This document shows positions 46,856 to 55,569 of a stretch of 64,000 bases of DNA, piece by piece. The first letter of the stretch is position 1. Every line of letters starts with the position of its first letter. This DNA is from Roseiarcus sp963829505. Lineage in GTDB: Bacteria; Pseudomonadota; Alphaproteobacteria; Rhizobiales; Beijerinckiaceae. Position numbers and translations under genes: made by a program. Location: positions 1,550,001 to 1,614,000 of the forward strand of contig CAWHIL010000001.1 in NCBI GenBank assembly GCA_963829505.1. Reading direction: 5' to 3'. The notes under the pieces are model-generated. The model saw nothing but the letters and a program-made list of their open reading frames with translations. It made no database searches and was not told the origin of the DNA.

Positions 46856-47013
46856 GTGGGTTTTTGGGCTCCGGACTGTGTCGGGCGCTTTACGGCTGAG
46901 TTTTAAGCCGAAATCAAGGCCCGCGTCCTGCGACCGATTGCGGCGGGGGGTGGGAGGGCGCCAGGGAAGCGTGAGGGCGACCACGAGATCGATCAATCGA
47001 AGCGTCCCGCACG

Positions 47014-47367
47014 CTACGGCTCTTCGCGCGGGACCAGGGCCGAGAGCTCTGCGATCAGAGGTTCGAGCCGGTCGCGAGCCACGATCCAGACGAGGTCGAG
47101 ACGAACATCGCCGTACCCGTGGATGAGGCGATGCCGCATGGCCGTGATGTCGCGCCAGGGGATTTCCGGATGCGCGGCGCGCATCGCCGGAGAGACTTTT
47201 CCGGCGGCCTCGCCCATCACTTCGAGCGACCGGATGACGGCATTCTGGTGGAGGCGGCTCTCCAGAAATCCGTCCTGGCTCAGATCGGTGACGAAGCTCG
47301 ATGCGTCCTTCGCCGCCAGCAGCATGTCGAGCAGGAGGGCGGCGTCGCGCTCCGGGGCGTCAGCCAT
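47014..47367 (-). CDS. hepT: HepT-like toxin (DUF86 HEPN ribonuclease)
   Basis: 117 residues from ATG 47367, overlapping the upstream antitoxin gene by eight bases. The HEPN active motif RxxxxH is seen as RHRLIHGYGDV near residue 78, within a four-helix bundle (QNAVIRSLEVMGEAAGKVS, then WRDITAM). HepT toxins cut RNA and are silenced by AMP addition or binding by the MNT partner. Confidence 0.9.
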   Translation of the reverse strand: MADAPERDAALLLDMLLAAKDASSFVTDLSQDGFLESRLHQNAVIRSLEVMGEAAGKVSPAMRAAHPEIPWRDITAMRHRLIHGYGDVRLDLVWIVARDRLEPLIAELSALVPREEP

Positions 47368-47674
47368 AGACGGCTCGCGCCTCTCCGAGGATCGCCCGGC
47401 GGCGAATGAAGTTGCGGCTGGTCTCGACCGCCTCGCGCTCCACGAGGTCGACCGCGCGCCCGAAGACAGTTTCGAGAGAGGCTTTGAGATCGTCGAACGC
47501 GGCAAGCTCATCGCGGGCGGGGGGCGCGAAAGTGACAAGGAAATCGATGTCGCTGCGATCGGCGTCGAAATTCCGGCCGTGCGCTGCGGAACCGAACACC
47601 TCGAGCTTCGCGACCCGGTGACGGCGACAGATCTCGGCAAGCGCCGTGCGATGGCGTTCAAGGTCGGCGAGCAT
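47360..47674 (-). CDS. mntA: MNT-type minimal nucleotidyltransferase antitoxin
   Basis: 104 residues. The nucleotidyltransferase signature is complete: EVFGSAAHGR followed by DIDFLV, with the two metal-binding aspartates. Such proteins neutralise HepT by adenylylating it. It is translated first and its end overlaps the toxin gene, the usual order. The pair lies between the ABC exporter and rpmE. Confidence 0.9.
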   Translation of the reverse strand: MLADLERHRTALAEICRRHRVAKLEVFGSAAHGRNFDADRSDIDFLVTFAPPARDELAAFDDLKASLETVFGRAVDLVEREAVETSRNFIRRRAILGEARAVYG

Positions 47675-47888
47675 CGTTCTTCCCGAGACGTCCTTCGCGG
47701 GGTCCCTTTCGACGGGCCACGATGGATCATGGACCTGGCCTTGCTGTTAGGCAACACAGGCGCTGGCCGGTCGAGCGGACTGGGCTGCTCGCGGCGGGTG
47801 CATCAGCTGCGCCGTCGCGACCTTGGCCGTCTCAAGGCGCCGCATCCTCTTGCGCCCCATGCGCGGGCGCCTTATAGAGCGGCCAGCC

Positions 47889-47919
47889 AAAGAGCCGCCG
47901 GACCTCCGGACGGCTCTTT
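47889..47919. terminator. Stable hairpin in the leader region of rpmE
   Basis: Arms AAAGAGCCGCCGG and CCGGACGGCTCTTT (one bulged A) around a 4-base loop, 37 bp upstream of the rpmE start. It could be a terminator for a transcript entering from either side, or a structured leader taking part in L31 regulation. A T-run is not present. Confidence 0.45.
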
Positions 47920-47955
47920 CCTTATTGTCCTTGACCCTTCGCCCGAGACCGACCG

Positions 47956-48189
47956 ATGAAGCCCGACATTCATCCGAAGTACCACATGATCAAGGTCGTC
48001 ATGACCAATGGCGCCGAGTTCATGACCCGCTCGACCTATGGCGAGCCGGGCGCAACGCTGCACCTCGACATCGATCCGAACACCCACCCGGCGTGGACGG
48101 GCGGGTCGCAACAGCTTCTCGACCGCGGCGGCCGCCTGTCGAAGTTCAACAGCCGCTTCTCCGGCCTCGGCATCGGCGGCAAGAAGTAA
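47956..48189 (+). CDS. rpmE: 50S ribosomal protein L31
   Basis: 77 residues: MKPDIHPKYHMIKVVMTNGAEF and HPAWTGG, then RLSKFNSRFSGLG. It has no cysteines, so it is the zinc-independent form, which avoids need for a separate zinc-starvation paralogue. L31 joins the central protuberance and bridges to the small subunit. Confidence 0.97.
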   Translation: MKPDIHPKYHMIKVVMTNGAEFMTRSTYGEPGATLHLDIDPNTHPAWTGGSQQLLDRGGRLSKFNSRFSGLGIGGKK

Positions 48190-48201
48190 CGGCTGCCTTG
48201 T

Positions 48202-48309
48202 CCCTTCTCCCCGCTTGCGGGGAGAAGGTTAGGATGAGGGGCTGGGTGAGTTTGCGGCCAATCCCCCCGCCCCTCGCCCCAGCCCTCTCCCCGTGTACGG
48301 GGAGAGGGG
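48202..48309. repeat. Dispersed intergenic repeat, family B, copy 2
   Basis: Hairpins CCTTCTCCCCGC...GCGGGGAGAAGG and CCTCTCCCCGTGTACGGGGA, with TGCGGCCAATCCCCCC between. It lies between convergent rpmE and the NlpC/P60 gene. Confidence 0.8.
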
Positions 48310-48310
48310 G

Positions 48311-49156
48311 TCAAATTCGTTTCACGCTCGTGATCGTCCCGCCGCCGCCCGCGGCGATGCGGGCGCGCGCCTGTGTCAAAGGCTCGCTGACGACGGCCAT
48401 GTGCCAGCCGCTGGCGTGCAGGAGCGTCTCTGCGTCGCGCATGATTCCGACATGGCCCTTCCAGAAGAGGAGGTCGCCGCGCATGAGCGCAGCGTCGGGG
48501 GAGACAGGCGCGCCGAGCAAGGCCTCCTGCATGTCGCTGTCGCGCGGCGCCGTCACGCCCGCCGCGGCGAGCGCGGTCTGAACGAGGGCGGAGCAGTCGA
48601 TTCCCCCCGACGTGCGCCCGCCCCAGAGGTAGGGCGCGTTGAGGAAGCGCTCGGCGACGGCGGCGAAATCGGGTTCGACCGCGCCCGCCTCATCGAGATG
48701 GCGCGCCCACAGGAAGCGTCCGCCGGTCAGGACAGCGAAGTCGCCGTCGCGCCGTTCGACCTGGACGCGCGCCCCAAAGGGCAGCGCCATCATTGGCGGC
48801 AGCTTGATCGACGGGCCGGGATAGACGGGGCTCATGAGGGCGCTGACCCGATGGCTCGGCGCCGAGGGCGGCCCGAGCGCGGCGCTTGGCAGGTAGCCGA
48901 CGTAGCCGTCGCGGTCGAGCTGGACCCAGGCCCAACCTTCGCTCTCGTCGAACATCGTGGCCGTCTCGCCGAACAGAGCCTCCGTCTCGAGCGGCGCCGA
49001 GGGGTCGGGCGCGCGCCGCAAGGGCGCCGTCGCCTCGACGATCTCGACGGGGGCGCCTTCGGTGAAATCCGGCGCCTCGACGAGGCCTCTGAGGGAGGCG
49101 GCGGCGAGATCGGGCCGGACGGGGGTGACGCGGGGGTCGAATCGGGCGGGGGGCAT
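48311..49156 (-). CDS. NlpC/P60 cell-wall peptidase with SH3-like domains
   Basis: 281 residues from ATG near 49156 (a longer frame to 49264 exists but starts in a repeat). The N-terminal half holds one or two bacterial SH3 domains (VEATAPLRRAPDPSAP, GWAWVQLDRDGYVGYLP). The C-terminal half holds the catalytic domain: APYLWGGRTSGGIDCSALVQ with the nucleophile cysteine and FWKGHVGIM with the histidine. It resembles gamma-D-glutamyl-diamino-acid endopeptidases of the YkfC type, which trim peptidoglycan peptides. No clear signal peptide, so it may act on recycled muropeptides. Confidence 0.9.
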   Translation of the reverse strand: MPPARFDPRVTPVRPDLAAASLRGLVEAPDFTEGAPVEIVEATAPLRRAPDPSAPLETEALFGETATMFDESEGWAWVQLDRDGYVGYLPSAALGPPSAPSHRVSALMSPVYPGPSIKLPPMMALPFGARVQVERRDGDFAVLTGGRFLWARHLDEAGAVEPDFAAVAERFLNAPYLWGGRTSGGIDCSALVQTALAAAGVTAPRDSDMQEALLGAPVSPDAALMRGDLLFWKGHVGIMRDAETLLHASGWHMAVVSEPLTQARARIAAGGGGTITSVKRI

Positions 49157-49260
49157 GGGGCGCCGGCGAGGGTACAGCTTGGCTGCGACATTCCCAAACG
49201 CGGCGGGCGGGGCTAGATTCAAATGAAAGATTGAGGCGCCGACCCAAGTCCCCAATTCCC

Positions 49261-49400
49261 GCATAGGGCGTCGAGAGCCGCCGGTTTCGCGACGGCCTAT
49301 GCGGGGAGAGGGCTAGGGAGAGGGGGCCTGGGGACCAGCCGCAGGGCGCGCTCCCCACGCCGCTCATCCTGACCTTCTCCCCGCCATGCGGGGAGAAGGG
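49261..49400. repeat. Dispersed intergenic repeat, family B, copy 3
   Basis: Starts with GCATAGG...CCTATGC arms, then GCGGGGAGAGGGC and, after about 60 bp, CCTTCTCCCCGCCATGCGGG. It fills the gap between divergent NlpC/P60 and AidB-like genes. Confidence 0.7.
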
Positions 49401-49438
49401 ACGCGTCGGCCGGCAACCGCGTTCGAGAGGAAGGCCCC

Positions 49439-51121
49439 ATGCCCGCTTTGCCGCACGACCGTCCGGGCCCCGCCGGCGCGGCTCTCGACCGCTACGGCGC
49501 CGTCACCCACGAGGTGATCAACCAGCCGGTCGAGCTTGCCGACGTCAATCTCTACGAGAGCGACGCGGCGCTCAGCGAGGGCGTGTGGCGCGAAGGGGCG
49601 GAATGGGCCGCGAACGCGCTCGGCCATTTCGGCGCGCGCGCCGGCGCGGCGGAAAGCTTCGAGCGCGGCGCGCTCGCCAACCGCAACCCGCCCGAACTCG
49701 ACACGCACGACCGCTACGGACGGCGCGTCGATCTCGTGCGCTTCCATCCGGCCTACCACGAACTCATGGCGACCTCGATCGGAGAGGGCTTGCACGCCTC
49801 TCCCTGGGAGGAGCCGCGCGAGGGGGCGCATGTCGCCCGCGCCGCGCGCTTCTACATGCAGAGCCAGATCGAGGCCGGACACGGTTGCCCGATCACCATG
49901 ACCTTCGCCTCCGTCCCGTGCCTCAAACTCGAACCCGACCTCGCGCGCGACTGGCTGCCGAAGATTCTGGCTCGCGTCTACGACCCGCGCAACGTCCCGG
50001 CGGGCGAGAAGCAGGGCCTGACCATCGGCATGGCGATGACCGAGAAGCAGGGCGGCTCGGACGTGCGCGCGAACACCACCCGCGCCATTCCCGTGGGCGG
50101 CGAAGGCCGCGCCTACGAGCTTGTCGGGCACAAGTATTTCGTCTCCGCGCCGATGTGCGACGCCTTCCTCGTGCTGGCGCAAGCCGCGGGCGGGCTTTCC
50201 TGCTTCCTCGTGCCGCGCTGGCGCCCCGACGGACGCAAGAACCCGCTGCAGATCGTCCGCCTCAAGCGCAAGATGGGCAACGTCTCGAACGCCTCGAGCG
50301 AAACGGAATTGCGCGGCGCGCTCGGCTTCATGGTCGGGCCCGAGGGGCGCGGCGTCGCGACCATCATCGAGATGGTGGCGATGACCCGCTTCGACTGCAT
50401 GATCGGCTCGTCGGCCGGCATGCGCCGGGCGGTCGCCGAGGCGATCGACCATTGCCGGCAGCGCAAGGCTTTTGGCGCGCTCCTGATCGACCAGCCGATC
50501 ATGACGGCGGTGCTCGCCGATCTCGCGATCGAAGCGGAGGCGGCGCTGACGCTGACGCTTCGCATCGCGCATGCGCTCGACCATCGCGACGACGCCCACG
50601 AGGACGCGCTGGTGCGGCTCGGGACGGCGATCGGCAAATACTGGATCTGCAAGCGCACGCCCGGCCATGCGGCGGAAGCGATGGAATGCGTCGGCGGCTC
50701 GGGGGTGATGGAGGATGGCCCGATGCCGCGCCTCTATCGAGAGGCGCCGGTCAACGCCATCTGGGAGGGCAGCGGCAACGTCCAGTGTCTCGACATCGCC
50801 CGCGCCATCGCGAAGTCGCCCGAGACGCTTCAGGCCGTGTTCGACGAGGCGGCGCGCGTCAGGGGCGAGAGCGCGGCGCTCGACGCCCATGTGGAGGCGT
50901 TGAAGCGCGACCTTGCGGACCTGTCCGGGTACGAGGCGAGGGCCCGCGATCTCTGCGACCGCCTCGCGACGGCGCTTCAGGCCGTGGCGCTGGTTCGCGC
51001 CGGCTCGCCGGCCGCGGAGGCGTTCTGCCGGTCAAGGCTCGAAGGCCGCGGCGCGCATATGTACGGCGCGCTGACGGGCGTCGACGCGAAGGCGCTGGTG
51101 AAGCGCGCGGCGGCGCGCTGA
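49439..51121 (+). CDS. AidB-like acyl-CoA dehydrogenase-fold flavoprotein
   Basis: 560 residues, close to E. coli AidB (541). Features: HEVINQPVELADVNLY at the N-terminus, GMAMTEKQGGSDVRANTT (FAD-binding strand), RLKRKMGNVSNASSE, GRGVATIIEMVAMTRFDCM, ECVGGSGVMEDGPMPRLYREAPVNAIWEGSGNVQ-type C-terminus. AidB belongs to the adaptive response to alkylation damage and binds DNA and FAD. No ada or alkB is seen in this window. ATG 49439 follows GAGAGGAAGG. Confidence 0.9.
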   Translation: MPALPHDRPGPAGAALDRYGAVTHEVINQPVELADVNLYESDAALSEGVWREGAEWAANALGHFGARAGAAESFERGALANRNPPELDTHDRYGRRVDLVRFHPAYHELMATSIGEGLHASPWEEPREGAHVARAARFYMQSQIEAGHGCPITMTFASVPCLKLEPDLARDWLPKILARVYDPRNVPAGEKQGLTIGMAMTEKQGGSDVRANTTRAIPVGGEGRAYELVGHKYFVSAPMCDAFLVLAQAAGGLSCFLVPRWRPDGRKNPLQIVRLKRKMGNVSNASSETELRGALGFMVGPEGRGVATIIEMVAMTRFDCMIGSSAGMRRAVAEAIDHCRQRKAFGALLIDQPIMTAVLADLAIEAEAALTLTLRIAHALDHRDDAHEDALVRLGTAIGKYWICKRTPGHAAEAMECVGGSGVMEDGPMPRLYREAPVNAIWEGSGNVQCLDIARAIAKSPETLQAVFDEAARVRGESAALDAHVEALKRDLADLSGYEARARDLCDRLATALQAVALVRAGSPAAEAFCRSRLEGRGAHMYGALTGVDAKALVKRAAAR

Positions 51122-51250
51122 AAGGGCGCGACTTGCGGGCGCACTCCTCTTATGGGGGGCGGCGCCCGGAAACGCCGCGGCGGTCGCGCGAATTCTTCAT
51201 GGAACGCAAACGCGCCCCGGACATTGATGCCGAGACCTTCGGGGGCGCCG

Positions 51251-52366
51251 ATGAAACTCTTTCGCTGTCAGGCCTGCAAGAACATCGTCTATTTCGAGAA
51301 CCGCCTGTGCGTACGCTGCGGCCATGTGCTGGGCTACGACCCGGAGATGGGGGCGATGCGGGCGCTCGAGCCTGACGACGCGCCGCACTGGGCGCCGGTC
51401 GACGGCGGCGCCGAGCAGCGCTTCTGCGCCAACGCCGATTCCGACGCCTGCAACTGGCTCGTGCCGGCCGGTTCGCCCGATCGGCTCTGCCTCGCCTGCC
51501 GGCACAATCGCACCATTCCGAACCTCGCCAATCCCGGCGACATCGCCGCCTGGCGGGCGCTCGAACTGGCCAAGCATCGGCTCTTCTACTCTCTCCTGCG
51601 CTGGCGGCTGCCGCTGCGGACGCGCGCCGAGGACCCCGACCACGGCCTCGTCTTCGACTTCCTCGCCGATCCCCTCGATGGGGGGACGCCGAAAGTGATG
51701 ACCGGCCACGACGACGGCGCCATCACAATTGCGCTGTCGGAGGCCAACCCGGCCGAGATCGAGCGGCGCCGGGCGGAGTTCGACGAACCCTACCGGACGG
51801 TGCTCGGCCATTTCCGCCACGAGGTCGGCCATCACTACTGGGACGTGCTGGTTCGCGACGGCGGCCAGCTCGACGCGTTCCGCGCCGTCTTCGGCGACGA
51901 GCGGCAGGACTATGCGGCGGCGCTCGAGCGCCACTATCGGGACGGCGCGCCGGCCGACTGGCGGTCGGACTTCGTCTCGGCCTATGCGACGTCCCACCCC
52001 TGGGAGGATTTCGCCGAGACGTGGGCCCATTATCTCCATATCGTCGACACGCTCGACACAGCCGCCGCCTTCGGCCTTCGGGTCGCGCCGCCGATCGACC
52101 GCGAGGGCGCGCACGAGTCGCGGGTCGATTTCGACCCTTATGTCGAGGGCGGCGTCGAGGAGATCGTCCACGCCTGGGCGCCGGTGGCGGTGGCGATGAA
52201 CAGCATCAACCGGTCGATGGGCAGGCCCGACCTCTATCCCTTCGTGCTCGCCCCGCCGGTCGTCAGGAAGCTCGGCTTCGTCCACGATCTGGTGCGCGGC
52301 GCGGCGGCGGCGGACGGAGCGTGGCAGGGCGCGGGGCAACCGCATTTCGCTCACGCCGCGGAATAG
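51251..52366 (+). CDS. Zinc-ribbon putative metallopeptidase (Peptidase_Mx type)
   Basis: 371 residues from ATG 51251. The N-terminus has a zinc ribbon of two CxxC pairs (CQAC, CVRC) and later CxxC-containing segments (LCLACRHN). The central part has a gluzincin-type motif HEVGHHYWD around residue 195, followed by WEDFAETWAHYLHIVDTL, which supplies the third ligand. This family of putative zinc metallopeptidases is uncharacterised. It follows the AidB-like gene by about 130 bp on the same strand. Confidence 0.85.
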   Translation: MKLFRCQACKNIVYFENRLCVRCGHVLGYDPEMGAMRALEPDDAPHWAPVDGGAEQRFCANADSDACNWLVPAGSPDRLCLACRHNRTIPNLANPGDIAAWRALELAKHRLFYSLLRWRLPLRTRAEDPDHGLVFDFLADPLDGGTPKVMTGHDDGAITIALSEANPAEIERRRAEFDEPYRTVLGHFRHEVGHHYWDVLVRDGGQLDAFRAVFGDERQDYAAALERHYRDGAPADWRSDFVSAYATSHPWEDFAETWAHYLHIVDTLDTAAAFGLRVAPPIDREGAHESRVDFDPYVEGGVEEIVHAWAPVAVAMNSINRSMGRPDLYPFVLAPPVVRKLGFVHDLVRGAAAADGAWQGAGQPHFAHAAE

Positions 52367-52524
52367 TCGGCGAGCGGGCGCTCGAGCCGAGGCGTCCGAC
52401 GCGCGCCGTCAGCCGAAGCAGGCGGCGCGCTTCGTCTTGCCGCCTCGGCCGGCATGTGCGAGCTTTCTCATCGGCGATGCGGCGACCGACCGCCGACGAC
52501 GATCGCCTCTCCGGGAGGAAGCCC

Positions 52525-53457
52525 ATGCTCAGAACGCTCACGCGTTATTTGGCCCTGCTCGTCTTCGCCCTCGCGCTGCCGCTCGCGGCGGAGGCGAAGA
52601 CCTTCTACTGGATCTCGCACGGGTCGCCTGCCGATCCTGTCTGGACCTACTTCCTCGCGGGCGCGAACATGTGGGCGAAGGACACCGGACAGACCGTCAA
52701 GACCTCGTTCCATAACGGCGACGTCGCAGCCCAGCAGGAAGCGATCCGCGCCGCCATCGCCGCCAAGGCCGACGGCATCGTCACCACGAGCCCCGATCCG
52801 GGCAGCCTCGTCGAGGTCGTCAAGGAAGCGCGCGCCGCGGGCATTCCGGTGATCAACTTCAACACGCCCGACGCGAAGGTGAACTTCAACGCCTATGTCG
52901 GCGTCGATCTGCCGAGCGTCGGCAAGGGATGGGCGCAATATCTCGTCGATCATAACCTCGTGAAGTCGGGCGACTTCGTCTGGATGCCGGTCGAGGTGCC
53001 AGGCGCAAGCTACGGCGTCGTCGAGGAGCAGGCGATCGCCTCGGTCTTCAAGCCGCTCAACATCACCTGGGAAGTGACCGATTCGACGCTCGACCAGGCC
53101 AACGTCATTTCGCGCATGACCGACTATCTCACCGCCAACCGCAAGAAGATCAAGGCGATCATCGGGCTCGGCGACCTCGTGACGGGTTCGATCAAGCGCG
53201 TCTTCGACCAGGTCGGCGTCAAGCCCGGCGAGATCCCGGTCGTCGGCTGGGGCAATTCGCAGGATACGACGCAGGAAGTGCTCAACGGCTACGTCAACGC
53301 CGGCGAATGGCAGGACCCGCAGGCGACGAGCTATCTGGCGCTCTCCTACGCCAATCTCGCGACGAACGGCATCCCGCCTGGCTTCGACATCCACGTCGGC
53401 GCGCTCTACGGCAAGGACACGGCGGCCGTCTACGACAAGGTGCTGTCGGCGAAGTAG
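52525..53457 (+). CDS. Sugar ABC transporter substrate-binding protein (RbsB type)
   Basis: 310 residues, ATG 52525 behind GGGAGGAAG. A signal peptide (MLRTLTRYLALLVFALALPLAAEA) precedes a type I periplasmic-binding fold with DGIVTTSPDPGSLVEVVKEARAAGIPVINFNTP, the conserved family segment. It delivers a sugar or similar ligand to the permease and ATPase genes that follow. The ligand is not identified. Confidence 0.92.
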   Translation: MLRTLTRYLALLVFALALPLAAEAKTFYWISHGSPADPVWTYFLAGANMWAKDTGQTVKTSFHNGDVAAQQEAIRAAIAAKADGIVTTSPDPGSLVEVVKEARAAGIPVINFNTPDAKVNFNAYVGVDLPSVGKGWAQYLVDHNLVKSGDFVWMPVEVPGASYGVVEEQAIASVFKPLNITWEVTDSTLDQANVISRMTDYLTANRKKIKAIIGLGDLVTGSIKRVFDQVGVKPGEIPVVGWGNSQDTTQEVLNGYVNAGEWQDPQATSYLALSYANLATNGIPPGFDIHVGALYGKDTAAVYDKVLSAK

Positions 53458-53490
53458 GACGCGCGAACACCGCTTCAAGTTCGCGTCGCG

Positions 53491-53591
53491 GGCCCTCACC
53501 CTGGCGCTTCGCGCCTGTCCCTCTCCCTGAGGGAGAGGGGACTTCCTTCCCCCTCCGGGGGAAGGTGTCGCCCTAGGCGACGGATGAGGGC
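53491..53591. repeat. Dispersed intergenic repeat, family A, copy 2
   Basis: Reverse-orientation copy of the element at 652-754, again lying inside an ABC transporter operon between its binding-protein gene and a permease gene. Confidence 0.8.
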
Positions 53592-53617
53592 TCGCTACGC
53601 AATCGGATGGAATCTTC

Positions 53618-54646
53618 TTGACCGAAGCCGCCCCCACACCGAACGAACTCCATCTCTCGCGCGCGCGGCCCTCGCTCCTGCGCGCGGCGATCGCGGCGCC
53701 CGAGTTCGGGCCGCTCGTGCTGCTCGCCCTCGAACTCGTGGTCTTCACCGCGATCAATCCCGACTTCCTGTCGATCCTGAACATCTCCAATACGCTGACC
53801 TTCACCGTCGAACTCGGCCTCATCGCGCTCGCGATGACGCTTCTCATGACGGCGGGCGAATTTGATCTCTCGGTCGGCTCGCTCTTCGGTTTCGCGCCGG
53901 TCCTCATGTGGACGCTCTTCAACGGCGGCGGCGTGTCGCTGAACGTCGCCTTTTTCGTCAGCCTGGTGGTCGCGGCGCTGATCGGGCTCGCCAACGGCCT
54001 CTTCGTGACGCGGCTGAAAATCCCGTCGTTTCTCGTCACGCTGGGCATGCTGCTTGTCGTGCGCGGCACGGCGCTCTTCGTCACCGACGGCTTCCCGCAG
54101 CGCACCTGGAGCGCCGGCGGACAGACACTGGCCAAGATCCTGGTGGGCGACTTCTACATCGGCTCGTTCCGGGTCTACGCCTCGCTCTTCTGGTTCATCG
54201 GCGCGGCGCTTCTGCTCGGCTACGTGCTGAACGGCTCGAAGTACGGCAACTGGATCCAGGCGACCGGCGGCAATCCGGTCGCGGCCCGCGCCCGCGGCGT
54301 CGACGTCAACCGGGTCAAGGTCGCCCTCTTCGTCCTGACCGCGGTCATGTCGGCCTTCGCCGGCGTCATCAGTTCGATCCGCACGTCGGCCGCCAATCCG
54401 AACAGCGGCACGGGCTACGAACTCGAAGTCATCGCCATGGTGGTCATCGGCGGCACTGCGCTGACGGGCGGACGCGGCACGATCCTCGGGACCGTGCTCG
54501 GCGTCTTCATCCTGCGCGTCATGCGCAACGGCATCGTGCTGATCGGCGTGCCGGGGCTCGCCTACAACATCTTTATCGGCGCGATCATCCTCGGCATGAT
54601 GGCGCTGCATTCGTGGCTCGAGCGACGCCACCAGGCGGGGACGTGA
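53618..54646 (+). CDS. Sugar ABC transporter permease (RbsC type)
   Basis: 342 residues with about nine membrane helices starting at TTG 53618 (GGATGG upstream). The family signatures MTLLMTAGEFDLSVGSLFG and TALTGGRGTILGTVLG are intact, and the loop GNPVAARARGVDVNRVK is typical of this family. It forms the channel of the importer with the preceding binding protein and the next ATPase gene (5-bp gap). Confidence 0.92.
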   Translation: MTEAAPTPNELHLSRARPSLLRAAIAAPEFGPLVLLALELVVFTAINPDFLSILNISNTLTFTVELGLIALAMTLLMTAGEFDLSVGSLFGFAPVLMWTLFNGGGVSLNVAFFVSLVVAALIGLANGLFVTRLKIPSFLVTLGMLLVVRGTALFVTDGFPQRTWSAGGQTLAKILVGDFYIGSFRVYASLFWFIGAALLLGYVLNGSKYGNWIQATGGNPVAARARGVDVNRVKVALFVLTAVMSAFAGVISSIRTSAANPNSGTGYELEVIAMVVIGGTALTGGRGTILGTVLGVFILRVMRNGIVLIGVPGLAYNIFIGAIILGMMALHSWLERRHQAGT

Positions 54647-54651
54647 CGCCC

Positions 54652-55413
54652 ATGACCGAGCCGCTCGTCCGCATGGAGCGCATCAGCAAGTTCTTCGGCC
54701 GGGTGCAGGCGCTCGATAACGTCGACTTCCGCGTCGAGCGTCAGGAGATCGTGGGTCTCCTCGGCGACAATGGGGCCGGCAAATCGACGCTGATCAAGGT
54801 GCTGTCGGGGGCGCTGCAGGCGACGAGCGGAGACATTTTCGTGCGCGGCAAAAAGGTCGACATGCGCTCGACCTCGGACGCGATCGCCGAGGGGATCGAG
54901 ACGATCTATCAGGATTCGGCGCTCGTCACGCAGCTGTCGATCGCGCGCAACCTCTTTCTCGGCCGCGAGCCGATCAAGGGGCCGGGCTTCTTCGCCCGGA
55001 TGGACACGGAGCTCATGGAGCGCGTGGCGGGCGATCTGCTCAAGCGGGTCGGCATCGGCAAGGCCATTCCGGCCTCGACGCCGATCAGCTCGCTCTCGGG
55101 CGGCGAACGGCAGGCAGTGGCGATCGCGCGCGCCATGCATTTCGACAGCGACCTCATCATCCTCGACGAGCCGACCAACAACCTCGGCGTCGCCGAGACG
55201 CACGGCGTCCTCAACTTCGTGCGCAACGCCCGCGACTCGGGGCATTCGTGCATCTTCATCGCCCACAACATCCATCACGTCTTCCAGGTCGTGGACCGGA
55301 TCGTGGTGATGCGGCGCGGCCACGTCGTCGCCGACGACATCGACCCGAAGGCGACCTCGGTGGCGGAGGTCGAGAACGTGATCACAGGGGATTTGCCGGG
55401 GGTCGGGCATTGA
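54652..55413 (+). CDS. Sugar ABC transporter ATP-binding protein (single-domain, FrcA-like)
   Basis: 253 residues. Walker A GDNGAGKST, Q-loop TIYQDSALVTQL, signature LSGGERQAVAIARA, Walker B LIILDEPTNNLG and H-loop FIAHNIHHVF are all present. It has one ATPase domain rather than the two of RbsA, as in FrcA of rhizobia. It completes a binding protein, permease, ATPase set. No sugar kinase or isomerase is nearby. Confidence 0.93.
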   Translation: MTEPLVRMERISKFFGRVQALDNVDFRVERQEIVGLLGDNGAGKSTLIKVLSGALQATSGDIFVRGKKVDMRSTSDAIAEGIETIYQDSALVTQLSIARNLFLGREPIKGPGFFARMDTELMERVAGDLLKRVGIGKAIPASTPISSLSGGERQAVAIARAMHFDSDLIILDEPTNNLGVAETHGVLNFVRNARDSGHSCIFIAHNIHHVFQVVDRIVVMRRGHVVADDIDPKATSVAEVENVITGDLPGVGH

Positions 55414-55451
55414 GGGCGGTCTCGCGTGCGAGCCGTTGCAGACGAGCGCGT

Positions 55452-55562
55452 CCCTTCTCCCCGCGTGCGGGGAGAAGGTCAGGATGAGGGGGTGGGTGAG
55501 TTCGCGGCCAATCCCCCGCGCCCCTCACCCCAACCCTCTCCCCGCGTGCGGGGAGAGGGGGA
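55452..55562. repeat. Dispersed intergenic repeat, family B, copy 4
   Basis: Hairpins CCTTCTCCCCGCGTGCGGGG and CCTCTCCCCGCGTGCGGGGA with GCGGCCAATCCCCCG between, very similar to the copy at 48202. It lies between convergent transporter operons. Confidence 0.8.
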
Positions 55563-55569
55563 GGAGGAG

